Source of the DNA: Euryarchaeota archaeon UBA59
GTDB lineage: Archaea; Thermoplasmatota; Poseidoniia; Poseidoniales; Thalassarchaeaceae
Assembly: GCA_002505495.1 (NCBI GenBank)
Contig: DAVI01000033.1
Span: 35,687-54,000 of the forward strand
Reading direction: 5' to 3'
Length of the DNA stretch: 18,314 bases
In this document: positions 12,101 through 14,969 of the stretch, piece after piece
How the letters are laid out: each line of letters starts with the position of its first letter
Position numbering within the stretch: position 1 is the first letter of the stretch
Made by a program: the position numbers and the translations under genes
Notes under the pieces: model-generated
Seen by the model: only the letters and a program-made list of their open reading frames with translations
What the model was told of the DNA's origin: nothing
Database searches by the model: none

Positions 12101-13977
12101 ACGAGGAAGGTGGAACCTGTAACATCGTGTTGGACCTGTCTGACGGAGCGAGCTTCGACGACGCAGCGACAACGGTGAGTGTACCGTTCACACTGAACCC
12201 AGTGAACGACGCTCCGGTCATCAACGACTGGAATGTCACCAACGGCGCATACATCGACACCAACTACGTCAACGCAGCAGGCGACGTCGTACCCGGTAAG
12301 ATCACCGACACGACCGCCACCCACGATCCGTGGTACTGGCAGGTTGAAGAGGACACGACCAATACCGACCTCCTGACCATGTCATTGGCTAGGATGATGT
12401 CTGACAACGACCACACCCTCGAGCAGTTGACCTGGCAAGCAGAGAACCTGCCCAACCAGTGCAACTACGAGAACTACTTCGCCATCGACATCGACAATGA
12501 TGCTGACACCCTCCGCATCGACTTGATTCCTGATGCGACCACGGATGCGAACAGCACTCAGTGGGACATGCTACAGGACGCTGATGGTGACGGTACCCCG
12601 GACGGTGGAGTCCATCAGATGATGCCGGCAAGTGGCAGTACCTTCTGTGTGGTCAAGTTGTGGATGAACGACACTTCGTCTGCACCACCAGAGATTGACT
12701 ACGCTCAGTCCTCGACAGGTGTCTACACACCCAAGTCGGACTTCGAGTACCTGTACATCCGTGTGCACAACATCGATGAGATGCGACCAGACTACAACTT
12801 TGACGAGACTAGAGTCGCACCGGATCCATTCGACGTCAAGGGAATCGACGGTGTGCTCGCTGGAACCAGCGTACCAGTGTCGGTCAGTCTTGAGCACGAG
12901 GGAGACCCGCCAACCAACGCAGATGGCACTTACAAGTATGACTACGACCTAACGGTCTCGTTCTATGTGGCTGACTGCACAGGTTGCGACGGTGTCTACC
13001 AGAGCAGCGTGCGCCTCGGCAGCAACGGACCCGGCAACGGCGACCTGCCGCTACCGGGCTACGGACAGAGCATCGAGGTAGAGAACTACGTCGTGCTGAA
13101 GCGCACTTCGGAAGATGTGCGTGCCTTTGTTGATGTGCACACCGTGAACCCGTTCACCGGCCAGTACACTGACAACACCCGCTACGACAAGCCTCTGCTT
13201 GAGGAGAAGAACTGGGCTGACAACAACATGACCAGTTCCGCAACCGGCAGCACACTACCGATGATCGTCGAGTTGCGTGCGCCCGCAAGCGTATCCTCGT
13301 TCGCACCGAGCCTGATGGCAATCGGACTAGTCGGCATCTTCGTCGGCGCTCTTCTAAGCCGCGCACAGCGCGAGACTGACGAGGAGGAGTTCGAGGAGGA
13401 GAACCTCTTGGACGACGACGCAGCAGTCAGCCCGGTGATTGCGACCATCCTTTTGGTCGCCATCACCGTCGTGCTGGCTGGCGTCATCTACGTCTGGGCT
13501 GGTTCACTCGCTGACACCAGCACGAAGGGAGTTCCACGAATGACCTTCACCGCTGAGCCCGATGTGTCAAGCCCTGACCAAGGTCAGTGGCACTGGACCA
13601 TCACCACGACCTACGACGGCGGCAACGCCCTTGCGAGTCAGGCAGTAGCGGTCTCTGTGCTTTGGAACAACGCCAGCGGACAGCAAGTGTACAAGACGGC
13701 GATCGCACCACCAGGTGGCGACACTGATCATGTGTATGGATTCGCTCCGAGAAACAGCGATAGCATGGTGACCTTCTTCGATGACATATCAGCTTGTGTC
13801 ATGGGGGAAATGGACCCCTGTATCACGACCTTCGGAGTCGGCGACCGGATATTCGTCCGGATGACCGACAACGATGGGCTGATTGACACGGCGCAGATCG
13901 ATATCACGTACGAGCTCCCTGGTGGCGCTGCGTACACGATGAAGAACTATGTCGCATCACCGACCAGCATCCGCTGA
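133..13977 (+). CDS. Giant multidomain cell-surface protein with beta-helix blocks, cupredoxin domain and C-terminal archaeal pilin segment
   Basis: A single open frame of 4614 residues. Residues 1-30 form a signal peptide (hydrophobic core near 14-24, likely cleavage after SAAVA), so the chain is exported. Visible order: wall-associated/RHS-like N-terminus and DNRLRE-like domain (about 60-555), two Ig-like plus 'WQIK' modules (557-1320), beta-helix block 1 (from 1337), block 2 (about 1977-2180), a Tyr-rich insert (2190-2467), block 3 (2470-2665), a carboxypeptidase-regulatory-like segment (about 2666-2720), block 4 (2877-3176), cupredoxin (3190-3278), block 5 (3283-3490), CBM9/DOMON-like module (3510-3710), cadherin-like domains (3720-4200), a beta-rich stalk, helix 1 (about 4390-4408), an acidic linker, and pilin-type helix 2 (about 4435-4455). 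Many paired Cys residues suggest extracellular disulfides. I see no protease, glycosidase or toxin signature. Function is unproven: adhesin, surface-layer-like stalk or redox-active surface protein are options. The frame is intact, so it is not an obvious pseudogene. Confidence 0.93.
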   Translation: MVTNTNKVTLGGSWLLLTLLMVGMSWSAAVAPVTDTLETSKNDGAEPTQDPLALPDSLEGLADFDDYGYDAANELLGSRTETSKTYIGDDGDLHAVISPVPVHYLDNGVWEEIDLNIESTESGWTVTENTFQVIFSDELVKGVEMIVDGETIRYGVSPMVVVLDEETLSPHPYMGKPASAQIDVGGNVIRYPVQTGIDLDYRVTPTQLKQNLVISEAPRLADHQKESGYFGIAEVMYLPTGYALFLGESPIAEGELVKTNQSLAIRNFETGDVLVTIGQPIVESVEPSVEGTHLGEYVIRVDGEQVMFMTVVQNSWLLDEDNRTFPIVLDPTFDRGAQRVGYAYYYSVNYGWTSFTYEYAFAAYSLTYTCRGSGSYANTCTSSTLYSFYYRYAWYRFDLNNALPSGATVNDVDFKSSVGRYLSGNRNFDVAVLKSGSSQSSNTIDPSSYLYSNGMYLNRYIRNSAASSSSTSVSDPGYYWSGGSIRSIAMNSNGISDVQDAVDGNGAGSSGHIVGLGLRNTGNAPFWYWCTTSYYSYYGCTGPTKYPHLHIDYSGGSDNDPPEDQWVAYDGGSSQLITHREEKRTFWFALKDGTGVDTTSSGGPTLNYRVNNGSWTGVSAATLGTCISGYWCNFRAIIPAVTEGDYVQYFLAFQDLKGTAPGTTGNPNFKTLPVGGTGSPSSVTPPSTTYSYFVQPVEEADAFNSDGTKNNKWQIKIDAVNQFRYYSVYRYFDEQLTYYEDTGEYIWEYDTSNCGTGSNSCFNTLNVYQMRYSPSVNSYSYTNCGQVATCQVTKAPITMNVQNGPGMSSIWYYNAAEGSFAVVGLGSSTGIDQPVAGTSVGTQGGGRDCDDCYSAVPIPGDITMKFGTLTINASYTSSTSTRNYFCTNSNNHPLYFTSSSSSNPYCLYSYTTYNYDRQFNGWMAPGYDGRWSSNTDITQKVSTIRPQPDVFPPDIDHGSLMDTHSEDARTLTISLQDAGDPPSGVNISTGTDSNGVLEGPHMEYREYDAESSTWGAWTTRSLNPDGGKTRAQCEFLLCDWSATIPGTDRGNSIEYTVKVKDNENNWNNLTATSYLIATPTKVMTIEWHDQNCGFGVQYYCSWQIKLYDVTNEVEYHYDTSSLAYYDYESIGYQKGGSSNIGATLRERGTGYLYANPYDFNYRFSTDGNNHASESFSAGMVELYNYDTILTGSSNGQPYGFYCQYYWTSYRNQCAKVLDLPAGFDFDYFGTTYSGNNSDTMHINRFGAASFSQSSTTIPMQMTYYYWYSQWPTMPTAVSYARNVQLAPWFGYYSSYYCYDQGSNECSIRTKTVPFDGAGMDVYADITTPTIWDIEMSPIRIVPSGDYIRVTADLTVEPGVEIQFAPGKGIDIAGACNKFTNTGNATHRNSMTNLGNGNGLGMAFTNGGCTSATTDERHNFEMVDISNLDIAISAGSRHGNAPHFNGNVGNFTFDDVTFSDVGTAIKHGSGGGTGFDLSGVHITNATASCVDLPDDATLNWVEGSATNCNKNLGSSDGGILTGDGSSINLENVDFTDSAQNGIIGGASDITLSNVSMSTGGLNSFSLTGASLGQTGGQTSGTSLSVFNLNAPGYATGIDSHATDDVSIDTFTGGGIQIAPGGASANVLGATDWALTDVTTSGNVILMRTNPSTIDNLNADGYLQLSGTAASSDMVNVATLTADGISVLGCGWNVRADDVTLGGGSAGTWATASCTSSSARSTLTVVDGTMAGSQSNNNILYARNGKVTVADVVITGQTTLGAYVAKASTNGDIRMIGVSWRGNDCADSGGWTGMSNCWVDASSSSADIYIGGLARVGAYRMMSGVPVYVADHAVTTTVVSATGTCPGSACVVTMVTSVGTAYTDSTGNATVWLLQDRIGLSGGSTQVTDSYADHYINVAGGAGQNETGPADVWYTTSCTGPDDAGNPNCALPLSPGDQIYLKLEAFPMDWGGTTKDCAWVLSNSSSTTSTALYTMQLITLSTDLVIDGCTLHLDGTKFSVNSSATNQPVITIKNGGEIIVDEGGGEVGNIRAVSSIYGWHIDIQDGGTLTIDEGYLRDVYQDSNAGGALLVGPGATVSLTGGAAVYGGQTVSSTMATIKVNGGSLNCNDCSVFNAQQSGVGVHLENTASSTLTNLNVAGAYTGLIVKDAAPNINGFTLTDNTIGVEIDGGMTLPSIYRSTLLSGQSRGWTTYDIDLTALASNYEYIQFGFNQVYMGGNAHPTYNYYASRYFSVFDRMRIAINDGIDDDANGNGNELENFTLDAAGKQMTGYYDSGSTTNEGDRLNPNHPSRNDGWARYDCNLYGYQYSPGGSYQYGYYYYFTQYGPYTSSGNYYGANSYPQEMGFTLDIADGLTGSQNYYPYMYWGYYWPSNYFGSGYQGGIFAPPEGFNGLWGYYNVCLSYAYRYQTPTPNGYRVSWPIVDTSSNSIAGVSAFIDVVHNGADYFGDRMDFVFRGGNSIQELMDASWGREFGKATIDNGVIDGSDTGVLLSGNWAAADFNDVVVNSPTDEGLLMAGSSATSIDGLTVNGGRYGIRMTQQASGRLGATNSVLDNQSQDGIVLSKKVNLDLGGTISNASNAGVNVLSSSTDDWSFDSLVLQDNSIGLLHSGSGSVTCTDCDTGGNAIDVTTSGTVEWVEGNIDITTVTASGSGLFKRARLLDLTITADTVAVAGAGVSLLDSDSRKVANGKTDANGVASGLKFYSHYVDASGHTVVNLAGYSMMTAAKVTYTSSVADFRYAVAGVTLVDQQGNSDTVPLVDNFDARICYSWSSASYNVLASCLGNLGTGASRDRYQRADCTTVGCAEITEYGYFAATPSNMQNIAVQIDSPYYYAPATGASFNGSTMIWTGFYNNEWSDLYVAYPYTGTVYTDDTFAAAIGPKGTEFMNFGYYGGYNYGNFELHDTDFINLGAIGSGYGYYNRNPVIHVTDSTIVSYSLIESLQSVYPEEICVQSAGNDYGDWIVDNNVFYDCEVAVMTYPNFYATSPAYSGTGTDGAEWTNNVIHDSTYLPFWIYLNSQGDDILIDGNTITGSFLPPYAVYSQDATLHSVEISNNVLRGTEPIYLRGTGAGTGTDFDIHNNTIYGDADASHSGIYVRSGYGAITDNTLIDSDGGINVYGVRSGYEVSIDGNTIGTSGGRINPIATGIFVENCGLSTITMSNNDVTTTSNALISDGCDVSDTGSSFTGDGGSAATIASVDIEASQYNPSIKNISTGDTVRWVLTQYNSDPNNYQHSVTEDNGLFDSTPMNLGGTFSYTFTSAGTYTYHCSLHAFMTGTVNVVNSTGGSNLATLGIDIIGGFEDITLDGTAISGFSSAYRQDGGSLIIEGNALVTADNGFDLEDVDVTIDGATLNSAATIGVGITATSSTGRHTFDATDLSVTGGTGVLLDGHEDFRWNGGSSSATTSLRTLGGAEGSIENMTWGTTTTQINAGAYSTITSVGNVLNESRLTIGNSAVIHEGNLLDLSVTHMGGAATNVGLMIKSTDRGRSEYVSPSWRSNIIAVGEGPGGAAAITDWFVSHPLGALNLADDAMPGPIAVNPDPTSQAQMYVTWDNSNLYIMLTGVTFTLTDGMVYMDTRVGGSTTGDNWYVSHNLPFEADFMLWAEDLNNWGIRKVMPGGNWIDTTAQCSGMRAAPGFGIPGVTATFSGISEFAIPWDCIGSPTGQVRWNAIVQNENTGHVLGIYPPQWFNQTCGCAQTITDFGTLQLEGSDLPTGSLDDFLLIHRTFTQTGATTPREYDVTVKVRDADNYYWDWGTHSGLSMATNQVVSIDILRAKPVIQDLVDINYDEDTGAHVVSLTTNAQDYQQPASSLTWTVVNDFVNPSSAASPYQYSLTGQDLTITTDPDEFGQHRLYMTVVDGHGLYSSQSMLVGVDNVNDKPIIDGNPSTAAVDTPVFFEDTVNGVINVYDEPQRRDPNTGLELAWDPIRKDLGSQNGAGFVSDLANEQDAAATNNAEQAPQTYTWTAVTDPADCVPFSVTVTQNTLEIDLNEDNEEGGTCNIVLDLSDGASFDDAATTVSVPFTLNPVNDAPVINDWNVTNGAYIDTNYVNAAGDVVPGKITDTTATHDPWYWQVEEDTTNTDLLTMSLARMMSDNDHTLEQLTWQAENLPNQCNYENYFAIDIDNDADTLRIDLIPDATTDANSTQWDMLQDADGDGTPDGGVHQMMPASGSTFCVVKLWMNDTSSAPPEIDYAQSSTGVYTPKSDFEYLYIRVHNIDEMRPDYNFDETRVAPDPFDVKGIDGVLAGTSVPVSVSLEHEGDPPTNADGTYKYDYDLTVSFYVADCTGCDGVYQSSVRLGSNGPGNGDLPLPGYGQSIEVENYVVLKRTSEDVRAFVDVHTVNPFTGQYTDNTRYDKPLLEEKNWADNNMTSSATGSTLPMIVELRAPASVSSFAPSLMAIGLVGIFVGALLSRAQRETDEEEFEEENLLDDDAAVSPVIATILLVAITVVLAGVIYVWAGSLADTSTKGVPRMTFTAEPDVSSPDQGQWHWTITTTYDGGNALASQAVAVSVLWNNASGQQVYKTAIAPPGGDTDHVYGFAPRNSDSMVTFFDDISACVMGEMDPCITTFGVGDRIFVRMTDNDGLIDTAQIDITYELPGGAAYTMKNYVASPTSIR
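310..1800 (+). other. Domain: wall-associated/RHS-like N-terminal region followed by a DNRLRE-like domain
   Basis: Residues 60-332 run from 'SRTETSKTYIGDDGDLHAV' through 'SPVPVHYLDNGVWEEIDL' to 'FPIVLDPTF'. This order (a TSKT-type opening, a 'PVHY..NG.W..ID' motif, closing 'P.VLDPT') is what I know from the N-terminal part of bacterial wall-associated and RHS-family secreted proteins. Residues 333-555 then show 'YRFDLNNALPSGATVNDVD', the typical 'F.L..LP.GATV..A' strand pattern of DNRLRE domains, with Tyr-rich inserts and a likely disulfide loop near residues 540-545. No RHS/YD repeats or toxin end follows. The assignment rests on remembered family patterns, not on a search. Confidence 0.6.
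1801..4100 (+). repeat. Duplicated Ig-like plus 'WQIK' module
   Basis: Two long units recur in the protein. Each starts with an Ig-like domain (residues about 557-680 and 948-1078) sharing 'PP', an 'E.RT' strand, 'GV', a Cys...Cys pair before 'IP', 'G..V.Y' and a closing 'D'. Each is followed by a Tyr-rich beta domain opening with nearly the same strand: KWQIKIDAV in unit A and SWQIKLYDV in unit B. Downstream parts differ: unit B ends with 'FDFDYFGTTYSGNN' and a 'FG..SF' strand. The similarity is low enough that the duplication is old. It is visible in protein, not in DNA. Confidence 0.6.
4141..5620 (+). other. Domain: right-handed beta-helix block 1
   Basis: It begins with 'ADLTVEPGVEIQFAPGKGI' (residues 1351-1369), a classic cap-and-first-rung pattern of secreted parallel beta-helix proteins. 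About 450 residues of short strands with the rhythm 'hydrophobic-x-hydrophobic...G/N/D' follow, such as 'FTFDDVTFSDVGTAI' and 'INLENVDFTDSAQNGI'. Such folds often bind or cut polysaccharide. I see no clear catalytic Asp/His arrangement, so a structural or binding role is more likely. After it, residues 1825-1930 form a beta-sandwich-like spacer. Confidence 0.7.
6061..6700 (+). other. Domain: right-handed beta-helix block 2
   Basis: Residues about 1977-2185 show rungs such as 'TDLVIDGCTLHLDG', 'VITIKNGGEIIVDEGG' and 'INGFTLTDNTIGVEIDG'. The CTLHLDG and CNDC segments may form disulfides. It connects directly to the Tyr-rich insert that follows. Confidence 0.65.
6700..7535 (+). other. Domain: tyrosine-rich inserted domain
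   Basis: Residues about 2190-2467 interrupt the beta-helix rungs. The core (2340-2430) is extremely aromatic, with stretches such as 'GYQYSPGGSYQYGYYYYF' and 'NYYPYMYWGYYWPSNYFG'. A 'DDDANGNGNELE' loop near residues 2244-2255 resembles a calcium-binding loop. The domain ends with 'ISAF'-like amphipathic strands and 'IQELMDASWG' before the next rungs. I do not recognise the fold. Confidence 0.6.
7540..8130 (+). other. Domain: right-handed beta-helix block 3
   Basis: Residues about 2470-2665 show regular rungs, for example 'ATIDNGVIDGSDTGVLLSG' and 'SIDGLTVNGGRYGIRM'. It is followed by a carboxypeptidase-regulatory-like or Ig-like segment, 'VAGAGVSLLDSDSRKVANG' with 'TDANGVA' (residues 2667-2692), a pattern typical of small beta-sandwich spacers in secreted proteins. 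Confidence 0.65.
8761..9660 (+). other. Domain: right-handed beta-helix block 4 (NosD/pectate-lyase-like rungs)
   Basis: Residues about 2877-3176 show the clearest rung repeats of the protein: 'WIVDNNVFYDCEVAV', 'ILIDGNTITGSF', 'VEISNNVLRGTEPIYL', 'FDIHNNTIYGDADAS', 'AITDNTLIDSDGGI' and 'VSIDGNTIGTSGG'. The 'I..N.I' Asn ladder is typical of NosD/CASH-type beta-helices. It leads straight into the cupredoxin domain. Confidence 0.75.
9700..9966 (+). other. Domain: amicyanin-like cupredoxin (type 1 copper site)
   Basis: Residues about 3190-3278 form a blue-copper domain. Visible strands: 'GDTVRWVL', then the first ligand His3231 in 'YQHSV', then 'GGTFSYTFTSAGTYTYHC', and the ligand loop Cys3265-x2-His3268-x2-Met3271 ending 'MTGTVNVV'. 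The short C-x2-H-x2-M spacing is that of amicyanin ('YHCTPHPFM') rather than plastocyanin or halocyanin (C-x2-H-x4-M). All four copper ligands are present, so copper binding is expected and electron transfer is possible. The domain is flanked on both sides by beta-helix rungs, which is unusual for a cupredoxin. Confidence 0.85.
9979..10600 (+). other. Domain: right-handed beta-helix block 5
   Basis: Residues about 3283-3490 resume the rung pattern directly after the cupredoxin: 'ITLDGTAISGFSSAY', 'LIIEGNALVTADNGFDL', 'VTIDGATLNSAATIGVGI'. Blocks 4 and 5 may be one helix with the copper domain inserted, or two separate helices. Confidence 0.65.
10660..11262 (+). other. Domain: CBM9/DOMON-like beta-sandwich module
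   Basis: Residues about 3510-3710 contain 'MYVTWDNSNLYIMLTG', then 'DGMVYMDTRVGGSTTGDNW', then 'LPFEADFMLWAED', and near the end 'EFAIPWDCIG'. The order 'Y.TWD..NLYI', a 'D...Y.DT..GGS' turn and 'LPF.AD' is familiar from CBM9/DOMON-like modules of secreted glycan-active proteins. A sugar- or haem-binding role is possible, but the ligand cannot be told from sequence alone. Confidence 0.5.
11290..12735 (+). other. Domains: tandem cadherin-like (VNDAP-type) modules with a calcium loop
   Basis: Residues about 3720-4200 hold at least two cadherin-like domains. Their boundaries are marked by VNDKP (3873-3877) and VNDAP (4024-4028). Each carries DE-rich strand ends such as 'INYDEDTG' and 'IDLNEDNEEGG'. 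'DADGDGTPD' (4149-4157) is a thrombospondin type 3-like calcium loop. Such domains usually make rigid, calcium-stabilised stalks in adhesins. Confidence 0.65.
13300..13974 (+). other. C-terminal membrane anchor, acidic linker and archaeal type IV pilin-like domain
   Basis: Residues about 4390-4408 form a membrane helix ending in 'SRAQRE', which suggests an outside-to-inside orientation. An acidic linker (4414-4429, EEEFEEENLLDDD) follows. At 4430-4456 comes 'AAVSPVIATILLVAI' and the rest of a second helix, the hallmark of the archaeal Pilin_N (DUF1628) family. The last ~158 residues form an outer beta-rich domain with 'VSVLWNNASG' and 'GDRIFVRMTDNDGLID', as in archaeal pilins. In true pilins this helix is at the N-terminus; here it is internal. 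Confidence 0.8.
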
Positions 13978-13996
13978 TCAAGAGCGAAGAGTACGA

Positions 13997-14140
13997 CCAG
14001 AAGGCGCCCTCGGGCGCTGGATAGCAGGGTCGCTCGTGGGGCTTCGGCCCCCGAGCGCCCGACCCCCCGGGGTGTAGCGAAAGCTACGCCGTCGTGGGTT
14101 GTGGCCCCACCGCCACGGCTTCGGCTGTGGCAGGTGGGGC
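13997..14140 (+). other. Four-hairpin structured RNA element between genes
   Basis: Four successive hairpins, each with a tetraloop. H1 (14003-14018): 5 bp plus a G-U pair, loop CTCG. H2 (14027-14065): 15 bp with a T bulge at 14037 and a GCCC bulge at 14057-14060, loop TTCG. H3 (14071-14090): 8 bp with one G-U pair, loop GAAA. H4 (14104-14140): 16 bp with one G-U pair and an A bulge at 14132, loop TTCG. UUCG and GNRA loops are among the most stable RNA loops. The stems are read directly from the sequence. Whether this is a terminator array, a 3' UTR or a separate small RNA is not known. I did not recognise SRP, RNase P or another known archaeal RNA. Confidence 0.6.
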
Positions 14141-14152
14141 TACCTTTCGTTT
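14104..14152 (+). terminator. Likely terminator: last hairpin plus T-rich tract
   Basis: The 16-bp TTCG-loop hairpin at 14104-14140 is followed by TACCTTTCGTTT (14141-14152). Archaeal termination depends mainly on T-rich runs in the coding strand, and this is the most T-rich stretch after the giant gene's stop. It would end the giant transcript before the HAD gene. The T run is broken, so strength is uncertain. Confidence 0.4.
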
Positions 14153-14190
14153 CATAACAGAACGCTTGCAGGAATGGTCGTGATGAGTGC

Positions 14191-14889
14191 ATGACCGGTC
14201 TGAAGGCGGTGGTATTCGACTGCGATGGCGTCCTGATCGACACCATCTCATCGTGGAGAATCATCCACGAGCACTTCGGGACGGAAAGCGGTCCGATGCT
14301 CGATCAATTTCTCAAGGGAGGGATAACCGATGAGGAGTTTATGGCCGAGGACATCGGACATTGGAAGTCGGTTCAGCCGCAGATTCATCGGGATGAACTG
14401 ATGCGCTGCTTTCAGGGGATAAAACTCAACCCTGGTGCGAGAGAATTGGTTGACGCACTGAAATCTCGTGGTGTCGCCGTCTGCATCGTGTCAGCAGGAG
14501 TCGACCTCCTGATCGGCACAATCGCTCAGATGCTGAAAGTAGACGATTGGATCGCCAACGGATTCCAATACGATGACGACGGATTTCTGCTCGACGATGG
14601 CGTTGTCAGAGTCCCCGCCCACTACAAGGGAGACATGGTGGAGAAGGTCTGCCGAATCCAGGATATCGAGCCGCATCAAATCTGTTCGGTGGGCGACAAT
14701 CACACCGACCTTTCGATGAGAATACCCGGCAGCAGGTTCATCGGCTTCAATCCGTCAAAGCAGATGGCCTACGACGGCTTCAACGAGGCGGGAGTTCCAA
14801 TCGTCGAGGGAAACGATTGCCGAAACCTGTGGCCCCATTTGTTCCCGGACGAGCCGGAGTTGTTCACCAACCCTACCTCAGACGAGTGA
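14191..14889 (+). CDS. HAD-superfamily phosphatase, phosphoserine-phosphatase-like
   Basis: A 232-residue soluble protein. All HAD motifs are visible: motif I 'FDCDGVLID' with nucleophile Asp10 and Asp12; motif II Ser101 in 'CIVSAGVD'; motif III probably Lys146 in 'AHYKGD'; motif IV 'GDNHTDLS' with Asp169 and Asp173. The stretch between motifs I and II is helical and fits a small C1 cap. The gene is therefore expected to hydrolyse a small phosphate ester with Mg2+. Phosphoserine phosphatase is one candidate, but the substrate cannot be read from sequence, and sugar phosphates are also possible given the sugar transporter that follows. The ATG at 14191 puts motif I at residue 10, as usual, and no in-frame alternative lies just upstream. 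No clear ribosome binding site is present. Confidence 0.85.
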   Translation: MTGLKAVVFDCDGVLIDTISSWRIIHEHFGTESGPMLDQFLKGGITDEEFMAEDIGHWKSVQPQIHRDELMRCFQGIKLNPGARELVDALKSRGVAVCIVSAGVDLLIGTIAQMLKVDDWIANGFQYDDDGFLLDDGVVRVPAHYKGDMVEKVCRIQDIEPHQICSVGDNHTDLSMRIPGSRFIGFNPSKQMAYDGFNEAGVPIVEGNDCRNLWPHLFPDEPELFTNPTSDE

Positions 14890-14942
14890 GCCTGCTCACA
14901 ACTCAACCGATTCTCCAGTGGCTATCACTCGTTCCTGCAAAA

Positions 14943-14969
14943 TCATTCATCGCCTACGGCGATGAATGA
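14943..14969. repeat. Perfect 12-bp inverted repeat with 3-base spacer
   Basis: TCATTCATCGCC (14943-14954), spacer TAC, then GGCGATGAATGA (14958-14969). The arms match perfectly. The right arm contains two ATGs (14962 and 14966), the second being the longest possible start of the transporter gene. It could be an operator for a dimeric regulator of the sugar operon, a hairpin limiting translation, or a terminator of the HAD transcript. No T run follows, which argues against a terminator. Confidence 0.85.

Noticed and set aside
13380..13430. Giant gene and pilin as two genes joined by a sequencing error
   Set aside because: The frame runs through the junction without a stop in it and with consistent codon use. 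An error cannot be excluded without reads, but nothing in the sequence calls for one.
133..13977. Giant gene as a polymorphic toxin or RHS protein
   Set aside because: Only the N-terminal region is reminiscent of RHS-type proteins. There are no YD repeats, no core-closing motif and no toxin or immunity gene downstream.
13997..14140. Known archaeal RNA (SRP RNA, RNase P RNA or 5S rRNA)
   Set aside because: The length and hairpin order do not fit, and none of the conserved motifs I know for these RNAs is visible.
14149..14157. TTTCATAAC as a TATA box of the HAD gene
   Set aside because: The match is poor and the spacing to the ATG at 14191 does not point to a clear start site.
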